Shown here: positions 53,441 through 61,470 of the stretch, in pieces | How the letters are laid out: each line of letters starts with the position of its first letter | Position numbering within the stretch: the stretch's first letter is position 1 | Source of the DNA: Nitrospira sp. SG-bin2 | Lineage (GTDB): Bacteria; Nitrospirota; Nitrospiria; Nitrospirales; Nitrospiraceae | Reading direction: 5' to 3' | Length of the DNA stretch: 64,000 nucleotides | NCBI GenBank assembly: GCA_002083405.1 | Contig: LVWT01000019.1 | Span: 1 to 64,000 of the forward strand | Made by a program: the position numbers and the translations under genes | Notes under the pieces: model-generated | Told to the model about the DNA's origin: nothing | The model's input: the letters and a program-made list of their open reading frames with translations, nothing else | Database searches by the model: none

Positions 53441-54157
53441 TTACCGTTCCGACCATTCTTCAGAAAAACTATAGCCGACTCCCCACACGGTTAAAATGTA
53501 CCGGGGCCGACTGCTATCATCCTCGATTTTGGCCCGAAGCCGGTTGATGTGAGAATTCACGGTGTGTTCATACCCTTCGTGCGAATACCCCCAGACGACA
53601 TCCAATAGCGTGGCACGGGTATAGACTTGGCCAGGGTGTCGGGCGAAATGGAGCAAGAGGTCAAACTCTTTGGCTGTCAGCTCGATTGATTGACCGCGCA
53701 GCTGGACCTTTCGCTTATCGACCTCAATTACCAGGTCGCCTGCACGAATGGTCAGGGGCTTCCCCAGGGGAGCAGGGGCGCGAAGTGCGTCCATGCGCCG
53801 GAACAAGGCTTTCACTCGCGCAAGGAGCTCCAAGATGCTGAATGGCTTGGTGAGGTAGTCATCTGCGCCGACCTCCAGGCCCAACACCCGATCCAGTTCC
53901 GTCGACTTGGCCGTGACCATCAGGACCAAACTGTACTTCGATGTTCCGCGTAGCTTCCGGCACACTTCCAATCCATCAACTCCGGGAAGCATAAGATCAA
54001 GAATCACCAGATCATAGGACTTGCCAAGAGCCTGTTGAAGGCCTGCTGAACCATCCTGCGCCACATCAACTTCATACCCCGTATCGCGCAGATGCAGCTG
54101 CACGAGTTGAGCGATGTCGGGATCATCTTCAATCACCAGGATTGTGCGAGGTGCCAT
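53441..54157 (-). CDS. OmpR-family response regulator
   Basis: A 238-residue response regulator. The receiver domain (about 1-120) has the acidic pair in VIEDDPDIAQ and the phosphorylation Asp in LVILDLMLPGVDGLEV, then a conserved Lys in YLTKPFSILEL. The DNA-binding winged helix (about 140-235) reads IELTAKEFDLLLHFARHPGQ, VWGYSHEGYEHTVNSHINRLR and TVWGVGYSFSEE. The start at 54157 has GGAG 6 nt upstream; a longer open frame starts further up but lacks family sequence. It is transcribed ahead of the kinase, perhaps from a promoter in the 160-nt gap after the propeller gene. Confidence 0.95.
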   Translation of the reverse strand: MAPRTILVIEDDPDIAQLVQLHLRDTGYEVDVAQDGSAGLQQALGKSYDLVILDLMLPGVDGLEVCRKLRGTSKYSLVLMVTAKSTELDRVLGLEVGADDYLTKPFSILELLARVKALFRRMDALRAPAPLGKPLTIRAGDLVIEVDKRKVQLRGQSIELTAKEFDLLLHFARHPGQVYTRATLLDVVWGYSHEGYEHTVNSHINRLRAKIEDDSSRPRYILTVWGVGYSFSEEWSER

Positions 54158-54317
54158 GACGTCTCCATCCTGTCCACCGCCAAACAATTGACCATGACCT
54201 GACCAGCGTCGGCGATCCGGTGCTCGCACCGACATAATCGGCCTCACCCACTCAGAAGCCCCGCCAACGCGAGACCTCTGAGTGGTCCTGAGACTAGGGA
54301 CCTGTCGTCGGCGGCAG

Positions 54318-55422
54318 TTATCGCGCAACAAGGCCATTCGCCCCATTAGGAATGCCAGAAACGCCAGTCCCTGGAGTCAGGTGCCCATTGCCACGGTTGA
54401 CCCGAAAGACCTCGAGAGAATTGGATACAGTATTAAGCACATACAAGAATCGACTGTTCTTGTTCAAGGCCATGTCGATGGGGCCGGCTCCGGTGGGCGT
54501 TGCCACGGCTTCCTGTAACGTTAACCTCCCGGCACTTCTCACTCGATAACTGGAAATGTTGTTGCTGCCGGTATTACTGGCGTACGCAAACTTCCCGTTC
54601 TTGGTAATCACGATCCAGCAGGCGGCCGTTTGGGTGGTGGAGACCGACCCGCTCCAGACGGTCAATTGTCCATCGCGTAGGCTATACGACGAGACGGCAG
54701 ACGCATTCGGTGCGCCTCCGAAAGCCTCGCTGACCACCAATACCCCTCGCGGAGTAAAGGAGAAGCCGAATGGGGTTGCGCCGTTGGATGGCTGCGAAAC
54801 CGGCGCAGAAGCCACACCGTCCTCATCCACCGCATAGGTATCGATAATCTGTGGGGCTTTTTCCGTGACGACCAGCGTATCCCCCGAGAGATTGAACGAG
54901 ATTTGTGCCGGCGCGGTGTTGGCCCCACTGAGCGGCTGAACTGATCCAGCGATTGGTTTCAACTTGTTGTGCTGTGTCAGTTCAAAGCCCGCGATGTTGC
55001 CGGTACCTCCTGCATTCAATACATAGACATAATCTTCATGTGTGGCAACACTGATCGGACGGGTCCCCCCGGAAGGCACTCGGTCTATCAGCTTCAGGTG
55101 GCGACCATTGATTTCAAACACCGAGATATCATGACTACCAGGGTTCACGAACCAGGAGGGCCTCACCGTCATCGCTGAGGGCAAGGGCACCTTGATTGCC
55201 CAGCCCACCTCCTGCCCCCTTCCCCCCTGTTGGAAATGATCCAGCAGGAACCAGCGTGTCTCCATGCTGCCTGAATACTAAGACGGCATTGCCGTCTGTC
55301 TGATTCGACATGGTGTAGACCGTTGGCCATTGCCATTCCTCGTTGGCAAACACCGGGGTGGCCATCCACCCTGAAAGCGCAATCGCCTTAACCAGCGCGC
55401 CCGTCATCAATCTGCGTATCAT
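54318..55422 (-). pseudogene. YncE/lactonase-like beta-propeller protein, frameshifted
   Basis: Two overlapping frames describe one gene. The first (55422-55135) has a signal peptide (VKAIALSGWMATPVFANEEW) and the first blade through GALALSDDGEALLV. The second (to 54318) carries the rest, starting VNPGSHDISVFEINGRHLKL and ending with further blades such as SNTGSNNISSYRVRSAG. The two are one base apart near 55149. Without the extra base the joint would read EALLVVNPGSHDISVF, the normal repeat form. The frameshift might be decay or a sequencing error. It is the third propeller gene of this family in the window. Confidence 0.8.
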
Positions 55423-55688
55423 CCCATCCTCCTTGGTTCATCAATAAATTGCAAGAAATCGACTCTCCCACGATAGCGTGGCCGTCTCACGCCGTTCTCG
55501 CGAAAGCATCACATTTCTGTCACAAGGTTGGGCTTCGGCCATTGACCTGTGGAGCCCGGTTGGCTTCAAGAGCAGGGAAGCAGAAGGATGATGAAAATGT
55601 ATGGGATTGGACAACGGGTGTGTGTGAACGCCGTGCGTTTAACAAGCAACGGGCCGCAAGCGAGATTGAGACGTGTGCGTGGCTTTTC

Positions 55689-56426
55689 TTAATGCGCTTT
55701 CATAAACATAATGTCCCCATAATACGCCGTCACGCGTTCTTTCGTGTTGTCCGTATCGCTCATGATCGCCACGCCGTTAATGAACGGAGGCTCCTCACCG
55801 AACGCCTTCGTATAGTCCTCGTAGATATTGCGCGATTCATCGATCCACACGCCGATCTTTTGGGGACCGCTTTCCACGACCACCATCTTGACAAAATCGG
55901 TATAGGCATTATCGATCACCGCGCCGACCGGCGCCTTTCTTTCCCAGACGTAGTTGATCGCTCCGATCGGAATGTCTCCGAACAAGACTTGGCCCGCCTT
56001 ATACTTGAGCTTCTTTCCAAAACTCACCTTATCGGGGTCGTATTCAAATGTGATGTAGAGGCGGGCCGGATAATCGTCGCCGTCTTTTCGCGTCGCATCG
56101 CTGGTCTTGAGTAAGTTATCGACCTTCCATTGCCACCGCACGACAGGAAACTCTTTAGGGTCGATCTTCACTGCTTTGGTCAACCCGGAAGCCGATGCAT
56201 CGCTCCTGGCCTTGATGACGACACGCTCGCCGTCTCTCACCAATTCGTATGTCGTCAGCTTGGGGATATTTTTGAAGGTGAGCGGCTTCCAGCCGTCGGG
56301 CAGGCGGCTGCCCGGTTCGCTTGTGGAAAACTTCCCCACCTCAAGCACCGTCTCACTCTGTGCCCAGAGCCATGCCGGAGCGTATAACAGCCACATCCCA
56401 AGAAGTACGCTCGTCACTACTAGCAT
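55689..56426 (-). CDS. DUF3047 exported protein
   Basis: A 245-residue exported protein with a signal peptide (SVLLGMWLLYAPAWLWAQ). The DUF3047 domain (about 25-240) contains WKPLTFKNIPKLTTYELVRDG, WRWQWKVD-like VVRWQWKVDNLLK, ARLYITFEYDP and KMVVVESGPQKIGVWIDESRNIYEDY. It is predicted as a beta-sandwich lectin-like fold; the role is unknown. The ATG at 56426 is chosen because the signal peptide starts there, though its ribosome-binding site is weak; an earlier start is possible. It lies 187 nt downstream of the oxidoreductase/TVP38 pair on the same strand. Confidence 0.8.
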   Translation of the reverse strand: MLVVTSVLLGMWLLYAPAWLWAQSETVLEVGKFSTSEPGSRLPDGWKPLTFKNIPKLTTYELVRDGERVVIKARSDASASGLTKAVKIDPKEFPVVRWQWKVDNLLKTSDATRKDGDDYPARLYITFEYDPDKVSFGKKLKYKAGQVLFGDIPIGAINYVWERKAPVGAVIDNAYTDFVKMVVVESGPQKIGVWIDESRNIYEDYTKAFGEEPPFINGVAIMSDTDNTKERVTAYYGDIMFMKAH

Positions 56427-56613
56427 CTTACTGTTTCGCTCTTTGAGGGCCGACGTGTTTTGCCTTCGGTCGCGCGCGTCAAATACACACACCGAGCTTC
56501 CTTGCGCTCTCTTCCGGGATGGGGCCTGATTGATCTTCCACTGCGCGCGTCCAACGAGGGCCTTCCGAGGCCGCGCGTTGCGCGAGCACAGAAGATCATC
56601 AGGCTCCGTCCAC

Positions 56614-58170
56614 TCACCCCCGTCTCATCCAGGCAAACAGTTTGACCAGGATATCCTTGGTGCGTTGCGAAAAGTGCGCCTTGCGCCAGAGATTGACAAC
56701 TTTCTTGTTCACCTCAGCCTGGGTCGGATAGGGATGGATCGTTGCGGCCAAGGCCTTCGCGCCTGCGCCGGCTTTCATAAGGACCGAGAACTGGCTGATC
56801 ATGTCGCCGGCATGTGACGCAACAATCGTCGCGCCTACGATTTTATCCGTATCCTTCCGGATATGAATTCTGGCGAACCCTTCATCTTCCCCATCAAGAA
56901 TTGCGCGATCCACTTCATCAAGCTTATAGGTGTAGGTTTCAACCTCGATGCCCTTCGCTTTCGCATCCTTCTCGTACATTCCGACATGCGCGATTTCCGG
57001 CTCCGTAAAGGTACACCAGGGCATGGTCAAGGACTCAACGCTGGCATAGGCCAACCCCAGGGGATGTGGAAACAAGGCATTCTGGATCACGATTTGTGCC
57101 ATCGCATCGGCGGCATGGGTGAACTTGTACCGTGAGCAAATATCCCCGGCTGCATAGATGCTCGGATTGGTGGTCTGCAATCGGTCATTGACCTTCACCC
57201 CGGACTTGTCGTACTCGACCCCGACGGCATCCAGCCCAATACCTTCGACATTCGGCGCTCGTCCGACTCCGACAAGGATTTCATCAACCATCACATCAAA
57301 CTGCCGCCCATGTGAATCCACGGTCATCCGTTTGCCGAGCTCTGTCTTCTGAACTTTCAACTCTTTCCCGCAACAGAGGAGCTTCACGCCGTCGCGCAAC
57401 ATCCGCTGTTCGACAATGGCCGCTGCGTCACGATCCTCGTTCGGCATAATGCCATGCTCGGCTTCGACCAGATAAACTTGGCTCCCGAATCGCGCGAAGG
57501 ATTGCGCCAGCTCACATCCGATCGGGCCTGCCCCGATGACGCCGATACGCGCCGGCAATTCCGTCAGCGAGAACACCGTTTCATTAGTGAAATACCCTGC
57601 CTCTTTCAATCCCGGCGTCGGAGGGGCAGCCGCACGGGCGCCCGTGCAAATGGCTGCTTTCGCAAAGGTTAGGGTTCGGTTTCCTGCAGACCCATCGACC
57701 TGGATGGCGTCAGAACCGGCAAATCGGCCGCTGCCGATATACACATCCACCCCTAATTTCGCGTACCGATGGGCTGAATCGTTCCGGCTGATGCGAGCCC
57801 GCAATTTTCGCATCCGCGCCATGACGGCCCCGAAGTCGTATTTTACCCCGGCGGGGACATGGAGGCCGAACTCAGCAGCATTGCGCAGATCGGCCCACGC
57901 CCTGGCAGCACGGATCATCCCTTTCGACGGCACGCAGCCGACATTCAAACAATCGCCGCCCATCAAATGTTTCTCGATCAACGCGACCTTAGCCCCCAGA
58001 CTCGCGGCAATAACCGCCGTGATCAATCCGGCGGTTCCTGCCCCGATGACCACGATGTTGTACCGGCCAGCCGGCTCTGGATTGACCCAATTGCCGGGAT
58101 GGACATTGGCGACGAGCTGTTGATTGTGCTCATCATTCGGCAAAACAAGGCTTTGGTCATACTCCGCCAT
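56614..58170 (-). CDS. pyridine nucleotide-disulfide oxidoreductase (mercuric-reductase-like)
   Basis: A 518-residue FAD/NAD(P) oxidoreductase. A 35-residue N-terminal extension precedes the FAD-binding VVIGAGTAGLITAVIAASLG. The redox disulfide is GGDCLNVGCVPSK, and the NAD site is IGVIGAGPIGCELAQSF. The dimerisation domain (about 370-500) ends with HPYPTQAEV, where His and Glu of the active site lie. The C-terminal pair of cysteines essential for mercuric reductase is absent, and no mer genes are nearby, so reduction of Hg(II) is unlikely despite the usual database name. The TVP38 gene lies just upstream and is probably co-transcribed. Confidence 0.85.
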   Translation of the reverse strand: MAEYDQSLVLPNDEHNQQLVANVHPGNWVNPEPAGRYNIVVIGAGTAGLITAVIAASLGAKVALIEKHLMGGDCLNVGCVPSKGMIRAARAWADLRNAAEFGLHVPAGVKYDFGAVMARMRKLRARISRNDSAHRYAKLGVDVYIGSGRFAGSDAIQVDGSAGNRTLTFAKAAICTGARAAAPPTPGLKEAGYFTNETVFSLTELPARIGVIGAGPIGCELAQSFARFGSQVYLVEAEHGIMPNEDRDAAAIVEQRMLRDGVKLLCCGKELKVQKTELGKRMTVDSHGRQFDVMVDEILVGVGRAPNVEGIGLDAVGVEYDKSGVKVNDRLQTTNPSIYAAGDICSRYKFTHAADAMAQIVIQNALFPHPLGLAYASVESLTMPWCTFTEPEIAHVGMYEKDAKAKGIEVETYTYKLDEVDRAILDGEDEGFARIHIRKDTDKIVGATIVASHAGDMISQFSVLMKAGAGAKALAATIHPYPTQAEVNKKVVNLWRKAHFSQRTKDILVKLFAWMRRG

Positions 58171-58227
58171 CACGTCCGACCTTTCTGCAAACTACTCAGG
58201 CATCTCTCACGTTTCAGAGAATTCTGA

Positions 58228-58965
58228 TCACGACGGTTTCTCTAAGAACTTCTTGTACACGATCGGCGCCAGAGCCAGCAGCCCCAACAACACGAACGCG
58301 CCGATGACGTTCGGTGAGGCGATTTCTTTCAGGGAACTGATCGTGCCAAGCTGACGCCCGGCATAGGCATAGACGAACGACCCCGGAATAATCCCGATGG
58401 CTGTCGCCGCCACATACGTCCCGACGTTCACGCGGGTCAGCCCTGAAACAAGGTTGACCACGAAAAAAGGAAACAGCGGGATCAATCGCAGCGTTAACAA
58501 GTAACTGAAGGCATTCTTGGCGAATCCTTGTTGCACCGGTTCGATCCACCTGCCGAACTTCTGCTCGACCCAATCGCGCAGCAGATATCGTGCGGCAAGA
58601 AACGCCAGCGTGGCGCCGGTCGTAGCTCCGAGATTCACAAACAGCGTGCCAATCACCCCGCCAAACACAAATCCTCCCGCCAGAGTGAGGATCACTGCGC
58701 CAGGGAGCGACAGTCCCGTGACGACGATATACGTAAGAATGAAAATCCCCACGGATACGGCGTAATTGGACTCGGTAAATGCCAGCAGCTGATCGCGGTT
58801 TTGTTTCAACGCATCGAGCGAAAGATATTGCCCCAGATCGAAATACAAGAACGCGCCGATCGCAACGGCGATAACCGCTGCAATGACCATCCTTCCAGCA
58901 TTGAATCCCCTGGCCTGCCCAGAAACCGGCATGTCATTCTGCATAGCAACCTGTTGATCTATCAT
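58228..58965 (-). CDS. TVP38/TMEM64 (VTT) family membrane protein
   Basis: A 245-residue protein with about five or six transmembrane helices. The VTT signature is YIVVTGLSLPGAVILTLAGGFVFG and ATLAFLAARYLLRDWVEQKFG, then FPFFVVNLVSGLTRVNVGTYVAATAIGIIPGSFVYAYAG (scanned as shorter pieces). The family includes DedA-like and phospholipid scramblase-type proteins in the inner membrane. ATG 58965 has GGAG 6 nt upstream. It lies 57 nt upstream of the disulfide oxidoreductase gene on the same strand. This pair recurs in many bacteria, and the two may act together in membrane redox chemistry or lipid handling; this is inference. Confidence 0.88.
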   Translation of the reverse strand: MIDQQVAMQNDMPVSGQARGFNAGRMVIAAVIAVAIGAFLYFDLGQYLSLDALKQNRDQLLAFTESNYAVSVGIFILTYIVVTGLSLPGAVILTLAGGFVFGGVIGTLFVNLGATTGATLAFLAARYLLRDWVEQKFGRWIEPVQQGFAKNAFSYLLTLRLIPLFPFFVVNLVSGLTRVNVGTYVAATAIGIIPGSFVYAYAGRQLGTISSLKEIASPNVIGAFVLLGLLALAPIVYKKFLEKPS

Positions 58966-59156
58966 GGTGGCTCCATACGTTGCTGTCAATGGCACGACTT
59001 CAATCTATGGGTTTTGTCGGTCGATATGCAGGATTCTTACAGCTTGACTGCCTATACGTGTGAAGACTGCTTTACTCGTCCAACAGACGAGCGTAGTCGG
59101 AGGACGAGATACACTTCACGAGCGACGCTGTATGTTACAGGAAAGGCTCTGAGCGG

Positions 59157-59390
59157 CTATGGCCTGGGTGTGCTGAAGGCGGGGGCTGCCCCACTGAGGG
59201 TAGTGCCGACATCCTGAAGCCAAGTTCGTTGAGGCCGGCAGGCCTTCGAGGACTGCCCTTCGTACTCCGCCTTGTGCGGCCGAGTCGAGCAGGCATCTTC
59301 GCGAATCGTGGCATGTTCATCGGTCAAGGAGAGGTCTGGACCGGCACATCCGAGACCGAGGAGTAGGAACATGAGAGTTATGACAAGCAT
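59157..59390 (-). CDS. possible small lipoprotein
   Basis: A 77-residue frame starting MLVITLMFLLLGLGC, a compact signal peptide ending in the lipobox LGLGC. The mature part is polar, with two further cysteines and a Pro/Thr-rich end. No family was recognised, and the ribosome-binding site is poor, so it could be spurious. The nearby genes are on the same strand. Confidence 0.45.
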   Translation of the reverse strand: MLVITLMFLLLGLGCAGPDLSLTDEHATIREDACSTRPHKAEYEGQSSKACRPQRTWLQDVGTTLSGAAPAFSTPRP

Positions 59391-59502
59391 TGCAGTATCC
59401 AGAAACACAACATCGTAATGCTTAGATTGTATCGGTTGGGAACCTATTCGGCCAGTTCTTCTGAAAACTGTAGCATCCATACAGAAGACCCTCCGCTTCC
59501 AA

Positions 59503-60069
59503 TCAGCGTTTGGTTGCGTCATGTTCAATGTCGAGCCGGCCTACTGCGCGCTCGAATGGATCGATCACTCCGTCGTGATTTTGATCGAGCTCCGGGAAAT
59601 GGTCGTGCAGCAATCCTGTGGTTTGAGGAACAATCACCCGCCCCGTCCGACGATCCCGCCCGTAATCATACCGTCGCGGTTGTTCCAGCATTCCAAAATG
59701 GGCAACATTCGCCGGGATCGGAGGCTGTGGCTCAACGACGGTCATCGGTTGCGCGCGCCTCTTCTGTTTCTTCGAGCCGATTTTCTTGGACACACGGGCT
59801 GAATGCGAGGGCCTCTTTGCCTTGATCGCTATGGTCTTGTCCGAGACAGAGTGCGGAGAATTCTTGCTCGCGATCTTCCAGCGCACAGAAGGAACAGACT
59901 TGTCCGATGCAAGTGGTTCAACCAGAGACTGTTTCATCTCTTTCTTCAATGTCGCCGGTGAGGACGCATGGGACAGACCGGGAACCCAAAGATGACAGAA
60001 TATGACAACCGGTCCAATCAGTCCCAAGGTGAACATTCTGCATACCGTCATAGAGCGGCGTGGAGCCAT
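59503..60069 (-). CDS. exported protein with a single EF-hand-like loop
   Basis: A 188-residue protein with a signal peptide (about residues 1-35). The mature part has a Lys-rich stretch (ARVSKKIGSKKQKRRAQ) and a final 12-residue calcium-binding loop, DQNHDGVIDPFE, as in EF-hands (Asp 1, Asn 3, Asp 5, Gly 6, Ile 8, Glu 12). It ends RLDIEHDATKR. One isolated loop is common in bacterial exported proteins that bind calcium. The ATG at 60069 is not well supported by a ribosome-binding site. No family was recognised. Confidence 0.6.
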   Translation of the reverse strand: MAPRRSMTVCRMFTLGLIGPVVIFCHLWVPGLSHASSPATLKKEMKQSLVEPLASDKSVPSVRWKIASKNSPHSVSDKTIAIKAKRPSHSARVSKKIGSKKQKRRAQPMTVVEPQPPIPANVAHFGMLEQPRRYDYGRDRRTGRVIVPQTTGLLHDHFPELDQNHDGVIDPFERAVGRLDIEHDATKR

Positions 60070-60240
60070 TGGTGTCCCATCCAGTGTTGAGCTTCTCAAG
60101 TGTACCAGGGCCATTATTCACACTATTTCCATTACTTACACGAATATTTCATATTCCATCCGGTCTCTCTACAGCGTCCGGTCATATCCCAGTTGCCATG
60201 ATACCCCTCGCTGCCGTAGTCTCCGCCTACGGAGGCCATC

Positions 60241-60885
60241 ATGGATGAGAGCAATCGCCTGACGAAAACCAAAGAGCAATGGGCGAAAGCCCGGAGGGGC
60301 GGGGAAGAGCGGGAAGTATTCTACGAGGGCGATAGCCGCCTGCCACCGGGGCAACACCTCGTTGAAACGTTCCCTGTCCTGGATCTTGGATTCAAGCCTG
60401 AGATTCCGTTGACTGAATGGGGACTGACAATCGGAGGCTTTGTGACGGCCCCGATCACCTGGACCTGGGAACAATTCATGGCGCAGCCTCAATTCACCGA
60501 CCTGTCCGACTTCCATTGCGTGACCTCATGGAGCCGCTTCGACAATCAGTGGATAGGCGTCAGTTTCAAGCACATCATGTCGGTGGTGAAGCCGCTTACT
60601 CTCGCAAAATTCGTGCTCTTCAAGTCATATGACGATTACACGACCAATCTTCCGCTCGAAGTCTGTAACGATGGCGATGTGCTCCTAGCCCATACCTGGA
60701 ACGGCAAGCCGCTGAGCAAAGATCATGGCGGGCCAGTTCGGGTCATCGTCCCGAAACGCTATGCCTGGAAAGGCGCGAAGTGGGTGAAGGAAATTACCTT
60801 TGCCGACAAGGATGAGAAGGGGTTCTGGGAAGTCCGGGGATATTCCAATACGGCACTGCCGTGGGAAAACGATCGCTACGGTTAA
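60241..60885 (+). CDS. sulfite-oxidase-like molybdopterin oxidoreductase
   Basis: A 214-residue cytosolic protein of the sulfite oxidase-like family. The Mo-coordinating Cys is in DFHCVTSWSRFDNQWIGV, about residue 95. Further family features are LPLEVCNDGDVLLAHTWNG (with VLLAHTWNG near the pterin) and RVIVPKRYAWKGAKWVKEITFAD. The family's C-terminal dimerisation domain and any signal peptide are absent, so this is the small free-standing type, probably acting on an unknown oxo-anion or sulfoxide in the cytosol. It stands alone on the plus strand and is not adjacent to molybdopterin genes. Confidence 0.88.
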   Translation: MDESNRLTKTKEQWAKARRGGEEREVFYEGDSRLPPGQHLVETFPVLDLGFKPEIPLTEWGLTIGGFVTAPITWTWEQFMAQPQFTDLSDFHCVTSWSRFDNQWIGVSFKHIMSVVKPLTLAKFVLFKSYDDYTTNLPLEVCNDGDVLLAHTWNGKPLSKDHGGPVRVIVPKRYAWKGAKWVKEITFADKDEKGFWEVRGYSNTALPWENDRYG

Positions 60886-60889
60886 CGCG

Positions 60890-61225
60890 CTATTTCTTCA
60901 TCCAGCCGCCGGGGCCTTCGACGTAGTTCCCCGGCTTGGTCTTTTCAATCGCTTTTTCCCCTGCCAGTGATTCGACCGCACTCACGCTCGCTCCATCTCG
61001 GCGGGCAATGTCCTGATAGGCCTGGCGGCGTTTCTTATTGATCTCCTCGGCGAGCGCCTGCGCCTCAGGATTTGCCGGATTGACGGCCCCCAGGTAGCCG
61101 GTACTTTTTTCTCCAACCAGACCTTTCGTTTTGGCTTCTTCGAGCGAAAGAGCAAAGACAGGCTGCGCACAAAGCAGGCATCCCACCGCCACACCCAATA
61201 GAAGTTTTTGTATCCATACCATCAT
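60890..61225 (-). CDS. ydbL: YdbL (DUF1318) family protein
   Basis: A 111-residue periplasmic protein with a signal peptide (LLLGVAVGCLLCAQPVFA). The mature part contains EEAKTKGLVGEKSTGYLGAV and NKKRRQAYQDIARRDGAS, then VESLAGEKAIEKTKPGNYVE, the DUF1318 signature seen in YdbL. It is the last gene of the YdbH-YnbE-YdbL operon. In Escherichia coli YdbL is an accessory of that envelope system. GGGAG precedes the ATG. It converges on the sulfite-oxidase-like gene. Confidence 0.9.
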   Translation of the reverse strand: MMVWIQKLLLGVAVGCLLCAQPVFALSLEEAKTKGLVGEKSTGYLGAVNPANPEAQALAEEINKKRRQAYQDIARRDGASVSAVESLAGEKAIEKTKPGNYVEGPGGWMKK

Positions 61226-61239
61226 GACCGTATCTCCCG

Positions 61240-61470
61240 CTAAAATAAGCCGCTCTCCTCGGACAGCACCTTATCCAAATCCTTGTCCACCTTGACACGA
61301 ATCTCATGGTCGATTTTGACGTTCAAATTGATCGTGATCGGCTTATCCGGCGCCATCACTTCGACACGAGGCGTACAGGCTCCTGTCGCAACCAATATCC
61401 CTCCCATCACCAACCCTATCGCTGTCGTCATACTATGCGAGCGCCGCATTGCAAACCTCATCTCGATCAT
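61240..61470 (-). CDS. ynbE: YnbE-like outer-membrane lipoprotein
   Basis: A 76-residue lipoprotein with the lipobox ATGAC. The mature part, PDKPITINLNVKIDHEIRVKVDKDLDKVL, is the YnbE signature: a single amphipathic strand-helix that docks to the end of YdbH. Its start overlaps the YdbH stop codon (ATGA), showing translational coupling. In Escherichia coli YnbE links the AsmA-like YdbH bridge to the outer membrane. Confidence 0.9.
   Translation of the reverse strand: MIEMRFAMRRSHSMTTAIGLVMGGILVATGACTPRVEVMAPDKPITINLNVKIDHEIRVKVDKDLDKVLSEESGLF

Noticed and set aside
55449..56114. Plus-strand frame over the DUF3047 gene
   Set aside because: Antisense to the recognised DUF3047 protein.
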